A stretch of 64,000 bases of DNA from Aporrectodea caliginosa. Taxonomy: Eukaryota > Annelida > Clitellata > Crassiclitellata > Lumbricidae. Shown one piece after another: positions 1 through 12,448 of the stretch. Each line of letters starts with the position of its first letter. The first letter of the stretch is position 1. The stretch covers positions 738,665 through 802,664 of the forward strand of contig JACEVL010000098.1 in assembly GCA_020284085.1 (NCBI GenBank), given 5' to 3'. Made by a program: the position numbers and the translations under genes. The notes below the pieces were generated by a model that saw only the letters and a program-made list of their open reading frames with translations, was not told where the DNA came from and ran no database searches.

Positions 1-475
1 AATTGACATTGGGTCATGTTAGCCTTTGAGTACTATGTAAATGTATCCTTTATTGGCCCGAGCAAAAAGGCAAAAGAATCATCCAAATAGAACAATATTT
101 GGCTGAGTTATGGCCTTTTCCCATTCATTTTGACCTTTTGACCTTTTGACCTTGAATTGACCTTGGGTCATGTTAGCCTTTAAGTACTCTGTCTTTTCAA
201 ATGTAGCTCTTATCGGCCCGAGCAAAAAGGTAAAAGAATCACCCAAATAGAAAAATATTTGACTAAGTTATGGCCATTTCCCAAGATTTTCCTCTGAATT
301 TGACCTTTTGACCTTAAAATAACCTTGGATCGGCTTACATTTAGTAACCTTGTTTCCTTCCACAGGTAGCCCTTATGAAGTCGAGAAAAATCTAGAAAGA
401 ATTAGCCGAATTCAACAATTATTGGCTGAGATCTGGCCATTTTTCTCTGATTTTTGTTAGATTTAAGTTTTTCTG
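1..475. repeat. Degenerate tandem repeat, unit about 155 bp, rich in TGACCTT
   Basis: Three diverged units follow one another. The phrase GGGTCATGTTAGCCTTT recurs 154 bp apart and a weaker third copy starts near 318. The array probably continues left of the window. Between units lie runs of TGACCTTT, the complement of nuclear-receptor half-sites (AGGTCA). No coding potential is seen. Confidence 0.75.
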
Positions 476-2543
476 ACCTTGAAATGACCTTCAGGCCAAA
501 AATCCAGCCTGGCAACAGCGATTTTCGTAATCAGCAGGGTCGAATTAGTATAAAAAAGTATGTTGCCAAAAATGAACATGATTTGCTTCTTACACGGTAT
601 TTTCCAGTTTTTGCGCCTAGACTAATTGTATCTTTTCCGAAAGGCCATTCTCTTGAGGCCTTCATAGACAAATCTCATGATAAGCGAATTGTCCTTATTA
701 AGCTGTTCGTTTGCGTCTCCAATTCTACAGCATTGGAAATAACGAGACTGCTGTGTAAGAAAAAACACGGATCTTTGCTTTCAAAGTGCGTCTTTGCTTC
801 TGAAAGACTTTCTTTTATCATATCAACAGTTTAGCGACTTCTCATTGGAACAAAGGTCGCCGATGTCGATAATCATATCGAGCAGTTCATGGCAATATTT
901 GAGGTAATAGTGGTGATTGAAGTTTTCATTACGCTGTCATTATTATTCCATTTTAAGGACGTCCTATGGTGCTATGACCGTTGACGCCTTAACACATTTA
1001 ATTGCATGAGTTTAAAAGTTCATTTTGTTGATATCACATCATTCGTTCCAGATTATTATTGGAATATTGGTTTGCATGCGCATAATATGTTAAAGGCTTC
1101 TGAGTTCATGATGTTAGTAGAGACAAAATCATTCGCAAGAAATTCTGCTATTCGGCGGCTTATTATTATTACTTCTATGTTTTATTGTATATTCAATTTT
1201 GTGCCCCATTGTCCGTTTGCTAATGAGTATTAAAGGCTATGCTTACTTACTTACTTACTTAGTTAGTTAGCTAAGGAGTCGACGTCTTTTTGATCTTCTT
1301 ATTTTCAATTTATTTCTTTTTCTTGGCCCGACAGTCGCCACCTAGAGTCGTTATCAATTCTTAAGTGTCTTATTAATCTCGGCGATCCGTTAATAATCGA
1401 GGCCTTGTCTTGCGCCACTTCAGGCGAAGGATCTCTCCTTCCCTCTATCCATCCATCCACCCGTGCCTTCATTTAAAATTTCTCTTATCTCTTTCCCTCC
1501 ATGATCTCTCGTATCTCTTCTTCTTAACAACGCATTGGGCATAAGCTAGAGCAGACTATATACAGCGCTCACATGGCGAATTAATTCAAAAGTAGTTTAC
1601 AGTTTCAGATTTCTGCCAATTCCAAATTACGTTGTTTAGCAGAATTTTACTCTAAGCTTGTCTAGTTAAATCTGGCTCTGATAACATTTTATATTCTATT
1701 CTAATCTTATCTGATCTTTTCTGATCCAAACCAATCCGAATAAAACCAGCATAAGCTGCATAACACATAGGCCTACTGATTAGACTTGACACGACGACCA
1801 ACCCAATCTATTCCCAATCTATTTCCATTATCATGGTCTATAATTCTTTTCTAATTATGTTCCATCATGTTCTATTAAGTTAAGAATGAGCAATACGATC
1901 GCTGCATAAAAACATGTACATTTACATAATTATACAGTAATTATTTTCTTTATGCTCTTTTCGGTTCCATTATGCTCCGTTCTATTTTACCCTATTATAT
2001 CTCTTCTAGCGCTATTGTATATACAAAAATGCACTAGACAGCGTCAGTTTCCAATGAAGCCGCGTTAAAGAAACGTAGCCTAATAGGCTTATTAGAAACA
2101 AGTTCACCGTCAATCCAATAAGGACAGAAGTTCTGTGACAATTCGCGTTTACCCTTATCTAATCGGCCACTAGCACTTCAGAATATAGAGCTACATGAAC
2201 TCTAGTCTCCTAAGCTTTGAACCAGTCTAGGAATGTTTATGTAGGCTGATCAAAAGGACGTGGCCATTGTCGGCCGTCACGACACACCCATTGCAAGAAC
2301 TAGGCCTAAGGAAAATCTTGCAGTCTTCTGAAGGTAAATACATTTCATCATTCGCTTTTCTAAAACCAAATGTCTAAAATCTTTCACGAAGTCCACGATG
2401 AGAAGACTGTTAGTCTGCACTGGAAATGTGTTTACCCTGGGTCTATTATGACTATTATTACAGCAATAATAGTTCCAGGTTTACGATATGGGTATTGTTG
2501 ATCTAAAAATAATTAGGCTATGATGCATATCGACCTCGATTTT
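476..2543 (+). other. Distal 5' flank of TRIM copy 1 (segmental duplication)
   Basis: No gene is seen. The stretch is homologous to 8487-9964, 22040-24064 and, in its first part, 31200-31835, so it belongs to the duplicated unit. From about 1270 to 1500 it matches the copy 4 flank (22490-22760) but not copies 2 and 5, which carry a different sequence there. A (TTAC)n run sits at 1241-1260. The near-palindrome ACAGAAGTTCTGT (around 2125) is also kept in copies 2 and 4. Short open frames here are not conserved as proteins. Confidence 0.6.
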
Positions 2544-2592
2544 GAAAGTGAAAGCTGCAGTTATTTGATAAACGTACCTAAACATATAAATA
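2544..2592 (+). promoter_or_regulatory. Putative core promoter of TRIM copy 1 (ISRE-like motif and TATA box)
   Basis: GAAAGTGAAAGC at 2544-2555 fits the IRF/ISRE pattern GAAANNGAAA. About 30 bp on lies TATAAATA (2585-2592), followed by a conserved stretch that could hold the start site. The same arrangement is at 24065-24110 and, with one mismatch, at 9965-10018. The splice acceptor before coding exon A is about 280 bp downstream, implying a short untranslated first exon. The promoter role is inferred from position and conservation. Confidence 0.4.
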
Positions 2593-2902
2593 AATACTGT
2601 CGCTGAAGGCCCTCCATTTCAACATGACCTAAACTGTTTGCCACCTAAGCTGTCAGTGCTCCTGAATACTAACCCTGCATTTCTCACAGGCAATCATTGT
2701 GAGACAACAATAGTTACTGATTTCTGTTAGTTGATAATAACAATGGAATCAATGAGAATCACCACAACGTAGGCAGTTACCATCGCTGCTTCCTAGCCTA
2801 TCATTAGATATTATAGCTAAAGGTTAAGATTTATTCTTTCCTTGATGTGAAAAATAATTTGGTCATTACAGAAATAATTGGGAGCCTAAGGAGTTTAAGA
2901 CG

Positions 2903-3996
2903 ATGGAACAGATAGATGATATAACGGAATGTTGCATTTGCACCGAGATGTTTACAGATCCAAGAATGCTGCCATGTATTCACACATTTTGTCTCAAATG
3001 TCTCGAAGCAACTAGATCGAAATCAGACGCAGAATCCAGGAGACACAATGCCTTGTCCGATCTGTAGGCAACAATTCACCATACCACCAGATGGACTTAG
3101 TGGTCTTCGGAAAAACTTCTTCATGGAGAGATTGATGGAAATAGCGAAGATATCCAAACCACTTAAGACCGCGGTGTCGTGCGACGTTTGTCTAGTAAAT
3201 AAAGATGATGATGATATTGAAGTACCCGATGCTTCTAAATACTGTGTTGAATGCCGAGAAAACATGTGTGAGATCTGTTCTGTACAACACAAGCGCTATA
3301 AAGTCAGCAGGAATCATCAGATTGTGCCTTTCGGAAGCCAGCTTAAGGATGAATTGGTGAAGACGTTCGAAGCTACATTTTGCAACCAACATAATAAGGA
3401 AGAGCTGAAGATGTACTGCGCTGACTGCAAGAAAGTGATTTGTATGATGTGCTTTGCAGAGAATCATCAAATGCACAAATGTTCCGATGTAAAGAAAGTA
3501 GCGGATGCTTTTAGGGACGAGATTGGTATCTTCCAAGCGAAAGTAATTGAATGCTCAAAGGAAGGATTGGCACAGGAACTCAAGTTGGAACTGGAGAAGA
3601 GAAAGATCATGGAGGAATCAGAAATTGCAGAGACTGCTATAAAAGAAAGAGCAAACGAACTGAAACAGATTATCGACAAACATGCAAAGTTTCTACTGGA
3701 TGAATTGGTTCAGATAAAGGCAATAAGAACGAAAGAAGCTGAATTCAAAAATGAGGAAATTAAAAGATATCTTGCAATAGTTAACAGCTTCAGTACGTAC
3801 TGCAGTGAAATAAGATCCAGAGGAACTCCTACCGACATCTGTCGCTCTGTCCATGATTTACGAGCTAGAGCTAATGAATTGCAGGAAGTGAATGCAACGC
3901 AGATTAAGCAAGATATCTCTACTGTTAGCATTTCTTTTAAACCATCTGCAATGGAAGATATCCTGAAGGTGGGGAATATTGTCGGCAGCCTAGAAG
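2903..3996 (+). pseudogene. TRIM copy 1, coding exon A (RING, B-boxes, coiled coil), frameshifted
   Basis: This is homologous to the intact exon A of copies 3 and 4. The acceptor CATTACAG ends at 2871 and the ATG is at 2903. RING cysteines and histidine C10, C13, C25, H27, C30 and C33 are readable. One extra base near 3028 (in the stretch reading TCAGACGCAG) then shifts the frame, and translation stops near 3064 before the last Cys pair. The correct frame resumes as an open 323-codon stretch from an internal ATG at 3048 through both B-boxes and the coiled coil. The donor GT follows 3996 in phase 1. Exon B carries a second 1-nt insertion, so this is most likely a pseudogene. An assembly error cannot be excluded, and a protein started at 3048 would lack most of the RING. 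Confidence 0.85.
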
Positions 3997-5993
3997 GTAT
4001 ACAAAATTACAACCTCTGACTATCAAATTTTGAGTAAGAACTATCCTTAAAGTAGCTAACTTTGAAAACATACATTTAACTTCATATTTCTTCTTATTAT
4101 ATTATGTAAACATTAAGGTCCCTTGTCTTTAACAGGTTTTATCATTCTGTACTTCTGCCAGCATTTCATTTAGAAAAATTTAGACAAAACTTTGAAATCG
4201 ACTATTAAAATTCAGTTTTGATTTAGAATATCTGAAATGCATAGGCCTATGCCGTTTAAGTGGTGTTAATAAACAACATAGCCTAAACTAATTGATTGAT
4301 TAGTACCGGTATAATTACTGTTTTATTGGTCAATATTCAGCTTCAATTTTTTTAAAAGAAAACCCTGCATATTTTCCCTGCCGACATTGCCACGGGCATT
4401 AGGCTACATGGAACCCATTTGGGCTCACCATGATTAAATGGGTTCTATATATAGGTTCCAAGTTGGCATACTGGCAGGGTTATAAGTCTATGGTTAGGTC
4501 CAAACCTACCACTTGGAGATTTTTTAAATTTAAAAAACGTCTTAAAATTCCAGCATTGCTTTTTCTGGCTGGTTCAACTCAAGTTAGCCTAATCGGCTTT
4601 AAGTCAGTTTATTTTACCACTTTATTTGTAGAGCAACATAAGTCTCTCGCAACGCTAGAGACGAACAAGGGACAACCAGGTATGCAAGATTCGATCGATT
4701 TTGGGAACAAGTAGGCCTAGTAATTAAATCATTGATTTATCACCGTATGCAAACAAAGCTTTTTATTCAACTGTCTATAATCGGGTATCACTCTGGGTCT
4801 GCAATCGAAAGAGTGAATCCCGCGTATCAATCCTGGACAAGTTGTTTACATACATGTACGCACCTCTGTCATAGCAATGAATAAGCTGGTGCCCTGCGCT
4901 TGGCTTTCGAGTGGCGCTTTAGAAGTTTGGAGATTACGATTTAATCACTTACTCTTGGAAGTAAACTGGAGATCATACGATGCAAGGAACCAGTGATCAT
5001 GATCTTAGAATTCGTCCACTGCAGATTCAAAGTCAGATGCGCAGTATATCAGCGTCTCCACACGCATTTCGAAAGCAAATGCTAACGGCTGCGCAAAAAT
5101 AAACCTTTGTTTCAAAAGATTAAGTTTTGAATGTCCATTTTGTATGATTACGACATGACCTCACACAGTGTGCAGTGGCAGGGTTGCTTGCGATACAACC
5201 TGTCTTAATTAACTCTAAATACGTTACTAACGTAACAATCAGTCTGTGATAGACTCGTCATTTTAGGATAAGTTATCTAAACCCTGATAGTATGTCCAAT
5301 TGGAGTCAATATAGGACCCGTATAATTCTCATATGAGGCCAGTATAAAGCCCACTTGAGTCCCATCTCATGCCCAAGAAAATGCCTGCAGGGTAACAACT
5401 TGAGACGAAACTCATTGGTGTCTGTATCTCTTATTCTCTTTTCCGCCAACGCCTTAAGACAATTCTTCTACATGTATACGATCATGGTTTTGCCATTTTG
5501 GGTTGGTAGCGCTTCTTATGATGTGGCGATAATATTATGTTGTTACAATAACAATTACAAATATAGCCTACCTTGAATCAAAACTGAAGTTCAGTTGCAT
5601 AGTTCATTTCAAGAATCCACTTATGTCTTAAAGATTAGCCGATTCGGAACGCTTACGCTTATCATTCCATGTGAGCCTCAAGTCTGGAACTGAACCAATC
5701 TCAAGCAAAAGACAGAGTGTACAATTCATAATAACAATAAAAAAACTCAAAATACCCGATTTCTCATCTGAGAGAAGAATAAGAACTTATTGTCGTAGGA
5801 CTTAGGTTATCATCGGCATGTCTTCATGTGTTTATCAATTACCGAATTACGCATCGTTACTCAGTTATTTTCTTTTTACGTTCTAGTTATTTTCAAACTG
5901 CCTTTTGCTCTTGCTTGGGTTTCTTATGTCACAACGTAGACATTTCAATTAATTAAGTAGACTAAGATAAGAGTCTGTCTGTTATTTTTTCAG
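3997..5993 (+). other. Intron of TRIM copy 1
   Basis: GT (AAG|GTATAC) to AG (TTTTTTCAG), 1,997 bp. It contains the imperfect hairpin bounded by GGAACCCA and GGTTCC (4410-4458) that is kept in all four introns. Compared with copies 2 and 3, about 870 bp (roughly 5045-5913) is extra and unique to this copy. I saw no clear terminal repeats or coding capacity in that insert. Confidence 0.7.
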
Positions 5994-6842
5994 TTTCCGT
6001 TAACTTCATCGAAAGACTGCAATGTCCGCATCATGTTCGGGCAGTGACTAAACTGGTCGACAAAATCTATGTTCTGTGCGGACAACAGTTGTCAATATTT
6101 GATACCGGTCCGAGGATAATGCTATCTATCTTCATGGACCGAAATCCTTTTCAGGTTTACAAGAACATCGGGATTAGAAAGATTTTATCTTGCCAACATG
6201 TTGTATCATGTGACAAGTTGAAATGTCTATACATCTCTGACTCGCAGAGCAGATGCATCTGGAAGGTAACGGTTGACGACTATCAAGTGACTAAGTGGTT
6301 GCCCATCGTAGGCGAACTAATCACTCTGTCAATGTCCAATGATGGACTTCCTTTTCTACTACTGAGAGATTACGAGTGGATGAGCCGACTGGAAATCTAC
6401 GGATCTGATGCCAAGATCATTCGAAGTATTTCATTGTCCCGTGACATAATGAGTCCACTCCATATCATACAGGAACCCAATGGACAATTCATCATAATTC
6501 ACAAATCAGATGATTCATTAAGTGAACCCTGGGTAATGAGTAAATTGAGCAGCGAAGGACAAATACTTCGCCAATTTCAGCCAAGAGAAAAGATTCAAGA
6601 ACTCATGAATCCATCTAAATTGTTTTTGGATTCAGAGAACAATCGATTGTTTGTGACTCAAAAGGATAGCTCTGAATTCAGTGTGGTTATGTTTGACCTT
6701 GGTTCACTCGAATGGAAACAACATTCTTCTAAAATCTAAAGTGCACTCTGGTGCTTGGGGACTTACAGTGCATTACGATGAACGCAAGAAACAATTACTT
6801 GTCGGAAATTCAGACGTTGTCGCTGTTTATCAAATTCATTAG
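5994..6842 (+). pseudogene. TRIM copy 1, terminal exon B (propeller-like domain), frameshifted
   Basis: It follows an acceptor ending TTTTTTCAG and, joined in phase 1 to exon A, would continue the reading frame. Residues resemble the other three copies (for example TLSMSNDG, LEIYGSDAKIIRSISL). One extra base near 6721 (AAACAACATT against AAACAAATT in the paralogues) truncates the frame at 6737-6739. Removing it restores alignment through the shared end QIH-stop at 6840-6842. With the exon A frameshift, this gene carries two independent disabling changes. Confidence 0.85.
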
Positions 6843-6932
6843 GACGAGTTTGCCACAGTTTACAGAATGTTATGCACCGGGTGTAGAATATTAACAAATA
6901 GACCCACATAATGGTTGTATAAATGTAATTTA

Positions 6933-6938
6933 AATAAA
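6933..6938 (+). terminator. Poly(A) signal AATAAA of TRIM copy 1
   Basis: AATAAA lies about 90 bp after the stop codon, in 3' sequence shared by all four copies. The equivalent hexamer in copy 3 is at 17710-17715. Confidence 0.55.
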
Positions 6939-7802
6939 CTAACGAATTCCTAGAATAATGGCTTAGTATAATAATACACTAGGCCTATCTTCCATTATAA
7001 ATCAATTACTAATCTGACTTAAACTGTGTTTTGTGTGTTTGTAAAATGTGATCAAATTATGCATTATATCTTTTCTGAAAGGTTATTCTCTTGAGTAATA
7101 GGCCCCCTACACAAATCTCATGATAAGCGAATTGTCCTCATTAAGCGACAATTTCATTTTAATAAAAAATTTCCAATGCTTAATGCCGATCGTTGAACGC
7201 AAAGATGGCGGCTCGCGACAAACTCCGTAGCATTACTTTACTCCGATTCCTAACTAGAATGCAAGACGTTTAGGAACTGAATTCCAACGAATGACAATAA
7301 AACATTAAACATGGTGCAAACTTTGCGAAAGAAATGTTGAGTATTCAGAATATTAGAAATGCACTCTATAGAATTTATTTTTTATGTTTAAGCTGAATGT
7401 CTAGCCTATAAGCTTTCTCCGTTTTGCTTAATACTAGCTAATATTGAATTGTTCTCTGTAGCATTGTTTTGCATTTAGGAGCTTCCCAGATTCCAAAATT
7501 CTGGATTAGCCTATATTGCTATTTTATTTCGTACTAAATTTTTACCTGTATTACAAAGTTATGGAAATAAACATGGATTTGAGGCGTAAAGTGTAGTGTA
7601 ATTGCCTAACCAGATACTTAGTTTTGAATTGTAGTATACGCGTACTTAAAACTTATTCATTTATTTTGTGAAGCAAACATTTGGCGGCGAAAGATGGGGC
7701 TATAATTTGCGGTCATTTGTAGGCCTACAGTTTCGTATTGTTCATGTAGCCTATTACAGCTTGTAACGATGTCCATTTACCACACACTCGCTTCTTATTG
7801 GT
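6939..7802 (+). other. 3' flank of TRIM copy 1
   Basis: Non-coding. It aligns with 13799-14261, 17716-18600 and 29900-30870, the common downstream part of the duplicated unit. Nothing else is recognisable. Confidence 0.6.
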
Positions 7803-8380
7803 ATCAATAAATCAAACATACTGAAGCTGCAGAGGGTTCAGAACTCTTTGGCTAGAGCCATAACTAATACATCCAAATATGAACATATAACCCTGTGCTT
7901 AAATCTTTGCATTGGCTTCCTGTTCAGCAAAGAATTCGTTTCAAACTGGGGCTCATAGTTTATAAAACTTTGAACTCTGGCCAACCACAATATTTAAAAT
8001 CTGTTCTTATTCCTCTGACTTATCGTTATTCAATGAGGACTCATCAGATTGTCTTTGAATTGGTCATACCTAAATCAAGAACTGTTCTTGGTGAACGAGC
8101 TTTTGTTTATCTGGACCTTATTTTGGAACTCTCTTCTGTGTTAAGTCTGGCTCTGCTCAGTCGCTTGTGTCATGAACGTTCTATTCTGAAAACAAATCTC
8201 TCTCAAATTGCTTACACAACACCTTAGGCTGCCTCTCTGTCTCTTACGGACTGATCTTCTGGGTGTTGACCTAGCCATTTACGGCTTTCTCTACTGAAAA
8301 ACTGCCATCAGTTGAATGCCTTGTGCATTAGACAATGTGCGCAATGGAAGTTAGGCTAATTACATTACATTACACTGATA
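7803..8380 (+). mobile_element. 5'-truncated LINE 3' end (CR1/L2-like)
   Basis: The conceptual protein has the signature of a reverse transcriptase C-terminal region: LQRVQNSLARAIT, then SLHWLPVQQRIRFKLGL and IVYKTLNSGQPQYL. At least two frameshifts are visible, near 7893 and 8115. The element ends in (TTACA)n at 8361-8376. It sits between the 3' flank of copy 1 and the 5' flank of copy 2. The clade is uncertain. Confidence 0.75.
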
Positions 8381-8486
8381 TCTTTTTTTTTTGTGTGGCA
8401 TGAATTCATGTTAAATATTAAGAGTGTTGATTGCTGCGTAGGCCTATTAGTTGAATTACCGGGCTTGCTAATTAAAGTAACTATGG

Positions 8487-9964
8487 AAAAAAAGAGACTG
8501 CTGAGTAAGTATAAAGACGGAGCTTTGCTTTCAAAGGGAAACTTTGCTTCCGAAGGACGTTCTTTTATCATACCAAAAGTTTAGCGACATCTCATTGTAA
8601 CAAAGGCAGCTGATGTCGGTAATCATTTTGAACAGTTCATGGTAATATTTGAGGTAAAAGTGACTGATTAAAGTTAAAGTTACGTCGACATCATTATTCC
8701 CAAAGATTAACATCAGCATATATGGTACATCCTATGGCCGCTATGGCTGTTAACGCCTTGAGAAAATTTAATTGTAGGCCTATATCAGTTCAGTTTCTTC
8801 ATAATTATCACATCATTCGTTCCAGGTTGTTCTTGGATAATATTGGTTTGCATGCGTATAATATCAATGGCTTCTGGATTCATGGTGTTAGTAGAGACAA
8901 AATCATTCGCAAGAAATTCCGTTATTCGGCAGTTAGCTAAGGCGCCGACATCTTGTTGGTCTTCTTAATTTCAATTTACTACTTTTTCTTGGCCAGACAG
9001 ACGCCATCTATCGTTGATCCCTCGCTTTCTATTTATTAGGTAGCGGCTTTAACGAGTCAGGCAAACTGTCGTGGTGGCTCATTCTCTCTCTGCTCGCCAC
9101 TCTGTTTTGAAAGCTGCCATTTCCAAATTCGTTTGTTTCGCAGAATTTTACCCTAAGCTTATCTAGTTAAATCTGGCTCTGATAATATTTTATATTCTAA
9201 TCTTATCTGTTATTTTCTGGTCCAAACCCATCCGAATAAAACCAACACAATACATTCTGATTAGACTTGACCCGACCCAACCCAATCTATTCCCAATCTA
9301 TTTCCATTATGGTCTATGATTCTTTTCTAATTATGTTCCATCAGGTTCTAGTTAAGAATGAGCAATACGATCGCTGTATAAAAACGCGTAAACTTACATA
9401 ATTATACAGTAATTATTTTCTTTATGCTCTTTTCGGTTCTATTATGCTCCGTTTTATTTTACCCTTTTATATCTCTTATAGCGCTGTTGTCATAAAGAAA
9501 AATGCAATCGACAGCGTTGCTTTCTAATGAAGCCGCATTGAAGTACCGGTTTCGTAATAGGCTTATAAGAAACAAGTCCACCGTCAATCCAATAAGAACA
9601 GAAGTTCTGTAACAATTCACGTTTACCCTTATCATTCTAATCGGCTACTAGAGACTTAAGAAAAAGAGCTAAATGAACTCTAGACTCCTAAGCATTGAAC
9701 CAGTCTAGGAATGTTTATGTAGGCTGATCAACAGAACGTGGACATTTTGCCGTCAGGCGCAGCACCCATTGAAAGAATTTAGGAAAATCTTGCAGTATTT
9801 TAAAGGTATTATGCATTTCATCAATCGCTTTTCAGAAACCAATAATGTATAAAATCTTTCACGAAGTGCACGATGAGAAGATTGGAAATGTGTTTAGGCC
9901 TACGCGATGGGTAGTGTTGAGCTCAAATAATTATTAGACTATGATGCATATCGACCTCGATTTC
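8487..9964 (+). other. Distal 5' flank of TRIM copy 2
   Basis: No gene. It is homologous to the flanks of copies 1, 4 and 5. The section about 8940-9110 matches only the copy 5 remnant (31680-31835), whereas from about 9120 on it matches copies 1 and 4, and near 9590-9730 it is closest to copy 4. The flank is therefore a mosaic. Confidence 0.6.
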
Positions 9965-10018
9965 GAAAGTGATAGCTGCCGTTATTTGGATAAATATTTC
10001 TATACATATATATAAATA
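9965..10018 (+). promoter_or_regulatory. Putative core promoter of TRIM copy 2
   Basis: The TATA-like TATAAATA at 10011-10018 is conserved with copies 1 and 4. The upstream ISRE-like motif reads GAAAGTGATAGC at 9965-9976, one mismatch from the version in copies 1 and 4. Confidence 0.35.
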
Positions 10019-10338
10019 ACCGCTGCCGCTAATGTCCTCCATTTCAACATGACCTAAACTGTTTTCCACCTAAACTGTCATTGCTACTGAATACTAACCC
10101 TGCATTTGTCAGACAAGCAATCATTGTGTAAAATGCAACAACAATAGTTACAGATTTCTGTTAGTTGATAATAACAATGGAATCAATGAGAATCGCCAAA
10201 ATGTAGGTAATTACCATCGCTACCTCCTAGCCTGTCATTAAATATTATAGGAAAAGGTTAAGATTTATTGTTTTGCTTGATGTTGAAAATAATTTTGGTC
10301 GTTACAGAAATAATTGAGAATCTGTGGACTCTAAAACG

Positions 10339-11431
10339 ATGGAACAGATAGATGATATAACGGAATGTTGCATTTGCACCGAGATGTTTACAGATCCAAG
10401 AATGCTGCCATGCATTCACACATTTTGTCTCAAATGTCTTGAAGCAACTAGATCGAAATAAGAGCAGAATACAGGAGACACAATGCCTTGTCCGATCTGT
10501 AGGCAACAATTCACCATACCACCAGATGGACTTAGTGGTCTTCGGAAAAACTTCTTCATGGAGAGATTGATGGAAATAGCGAAGATATCCAAACCACTTA
10601 AGACCAAGGTGTCGTGCGATGTGTGTCTAGCAAATAAAGATGATGCTGATATTGAAATACCTGATGCTTCGAAATACTGTGTTGAATGCAGAGAAAACAT
10701 GTGTGAGATCTGTTCTGTACAACACAAGCGCCAGAAGATCTGCAGAGATCATGAGATTACACCTTTCGGAAGCGAGCTTAAGGATGAATTGGTGAAGACG
10801 TTCGAAGCTACATACTGCAACCAACATAATAAGGAAGAGCTGAAGATGTACTGCGCTGACTGCAAGAAAGTGATTTGTATAATGTGCTTTGCAGAGAATC
10901 ATCAAATGCACAAATGTTCCGATGTAAAGAAAGTAGCGGATGCTTTTAGGGACGAGATTGGTATATTCCAATCGAAAGTAATGGAAGGCTCAAAGGATGG
11001 ATTGGCACAGGAACTCAAGTTGGAACAAGAGAAAAGGAAGTTCATGGAGGAATCAGAAATTGCAGAAACTGCGATAAAAGAAAGAGCAAACGAACTGAAA
11101 CAGATTATCGACAAACATGCGAAGGTTCTACTGGATGAATTGGTTCGGATAAAGGCAACACGAATGAAAGAAGCTGAATTCAAAAATGAGGAAATTAAAA
11201 GATATCTTGCAATAGTTAACAGCTTCAATGCGTACTGCAGTGAAATAAAATCCAAGGGAACTCCTACCGACATCTGTCGCTCTGTCCATGATTTACGTGC
11301 TAGAGCTAATGAATTGCAGGAAGTGAATGCAACGCAGATTAAGCAAGATATTTCTATCGTTAGCGTTTCTTTTAAACCATCTGCAATGGAAGATATCCTG
11401 AAGATAGGGAATATTGTCGGCAGCCTGGAAG
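10339..11431 (+). pseudogene. TRIM copy 2, coding exon A with premature stop in the RING
   Basis: The frame is uninterrupted relative to copies 3 and 4 except for one nonsense change. Codon 41, TCA in the paralogues, is TAA at 10459-10461. This separates the first six zinc ligands of the RING from the last pair (PCPIC). From the internal ATG at 10483 the frame is open through B-box 1, B-box 2 (CxxH...CxxC...CxxC) and the coiled coil to a phase 1 donor after 11431. Exon B is intact, so this is either a young pseudogene or a gene making an N-terminally shortened, RING-less protein. Stop-codon readthrough or assembly error are less likely alternatives. Confidence 0.85.
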
Positions 11432-12448
11432 GTATACAAAATTACAATATGTAGCTAACAAATTTTGAGACAGAAATATCCTTAACTTTGCTAACTTTGA
11501 AATACTACATCGAACTTCATACTTATTATACACACTCCTCGGGTTCTACATGTAAACGTCCCTTGTCTCTCTCAAGTTTTATCGTCCTGTATTTCTGCCA
11601 GCATTTCATTTCAAAACATTTAAACAAAACTCTTCAATCGACTATTAAAAATCAATTATGCTGTTTCAGTGGTGCTAAGTAACCACATAATATTATTATA
11701 CTAATTGATTAATTAGTCTAGTTACTGTGTCATTGGTCAATTTTCTGCCTTAAATTCTTTTTAGAAAGCCCTGCATATTTTCCGTACCGATATTTCCATG
11801 ATATTAATAATAATTTCGACAATTTATATGTCGTCGTGACACGGTCATGCCGTTACAAGGGTGACATGGGCATTAAATGGAACCCATTTGGGTTCTACAT
11901 GGAAAATGGGTCCTATATGAGTTCCAAGTTGGCATACTGGCACAGTTATGACTAAGGTTTAAAATTGGTCGATTTTAAAAAAGAACCACTTGAAATTTCA
12001 GAATTGCTTTTGCTGGCTGGTTCAACTCAATTTAATCGGGTTTAAGTCAGTTTATTTTACCACTTTATTTGTAGAGCAACTTAAGTCTCTCGCAACGCTA
12101 CAGACGAACATAGGACAACCAGGTATGCAAGATTTGATCGCTGTTAGGAACAAGTAGGCCTAGTAATTAAATCATTGATTTATCATTGTTACAGTAGGCC
12201 TATACAAACAAGGCTTTTGATTCAACTGCCTCTTCCGGTATCACTCTCGGTCTGCAATCGAAAGAGTGGATCCCGCGTATCAATCCTAGACAAGTTATTT
12301 ACATACGCGCCTCTGTCACCGATCACGACCTTAGAATTTCGTTCACTTCCGGTTCAAATGCAAATGCATAGGGTTTCTTCTGCCACAACATGGACATTCT
12401 AATGATTTAAGTAGTCTAAGATAAGGTTTTATCTTTGATTTTTTTCAG
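11432..12448 (+). other. Intron of TRIM copy 2
   Basis: GT-AG, 1,017 bp, the shortest of the four. It keeps the hairpin GGAACCCA...GTTCC at 11879-11925. No gene is seen. Confidence 0.7.

Noticed and set aside
454..834. 126-codon frame in the flank of copy 1
   Set aside because: The homologous DNA in copies 2, 4 and 5 does not preserve the frame, so it is non-coding duplicated flank.
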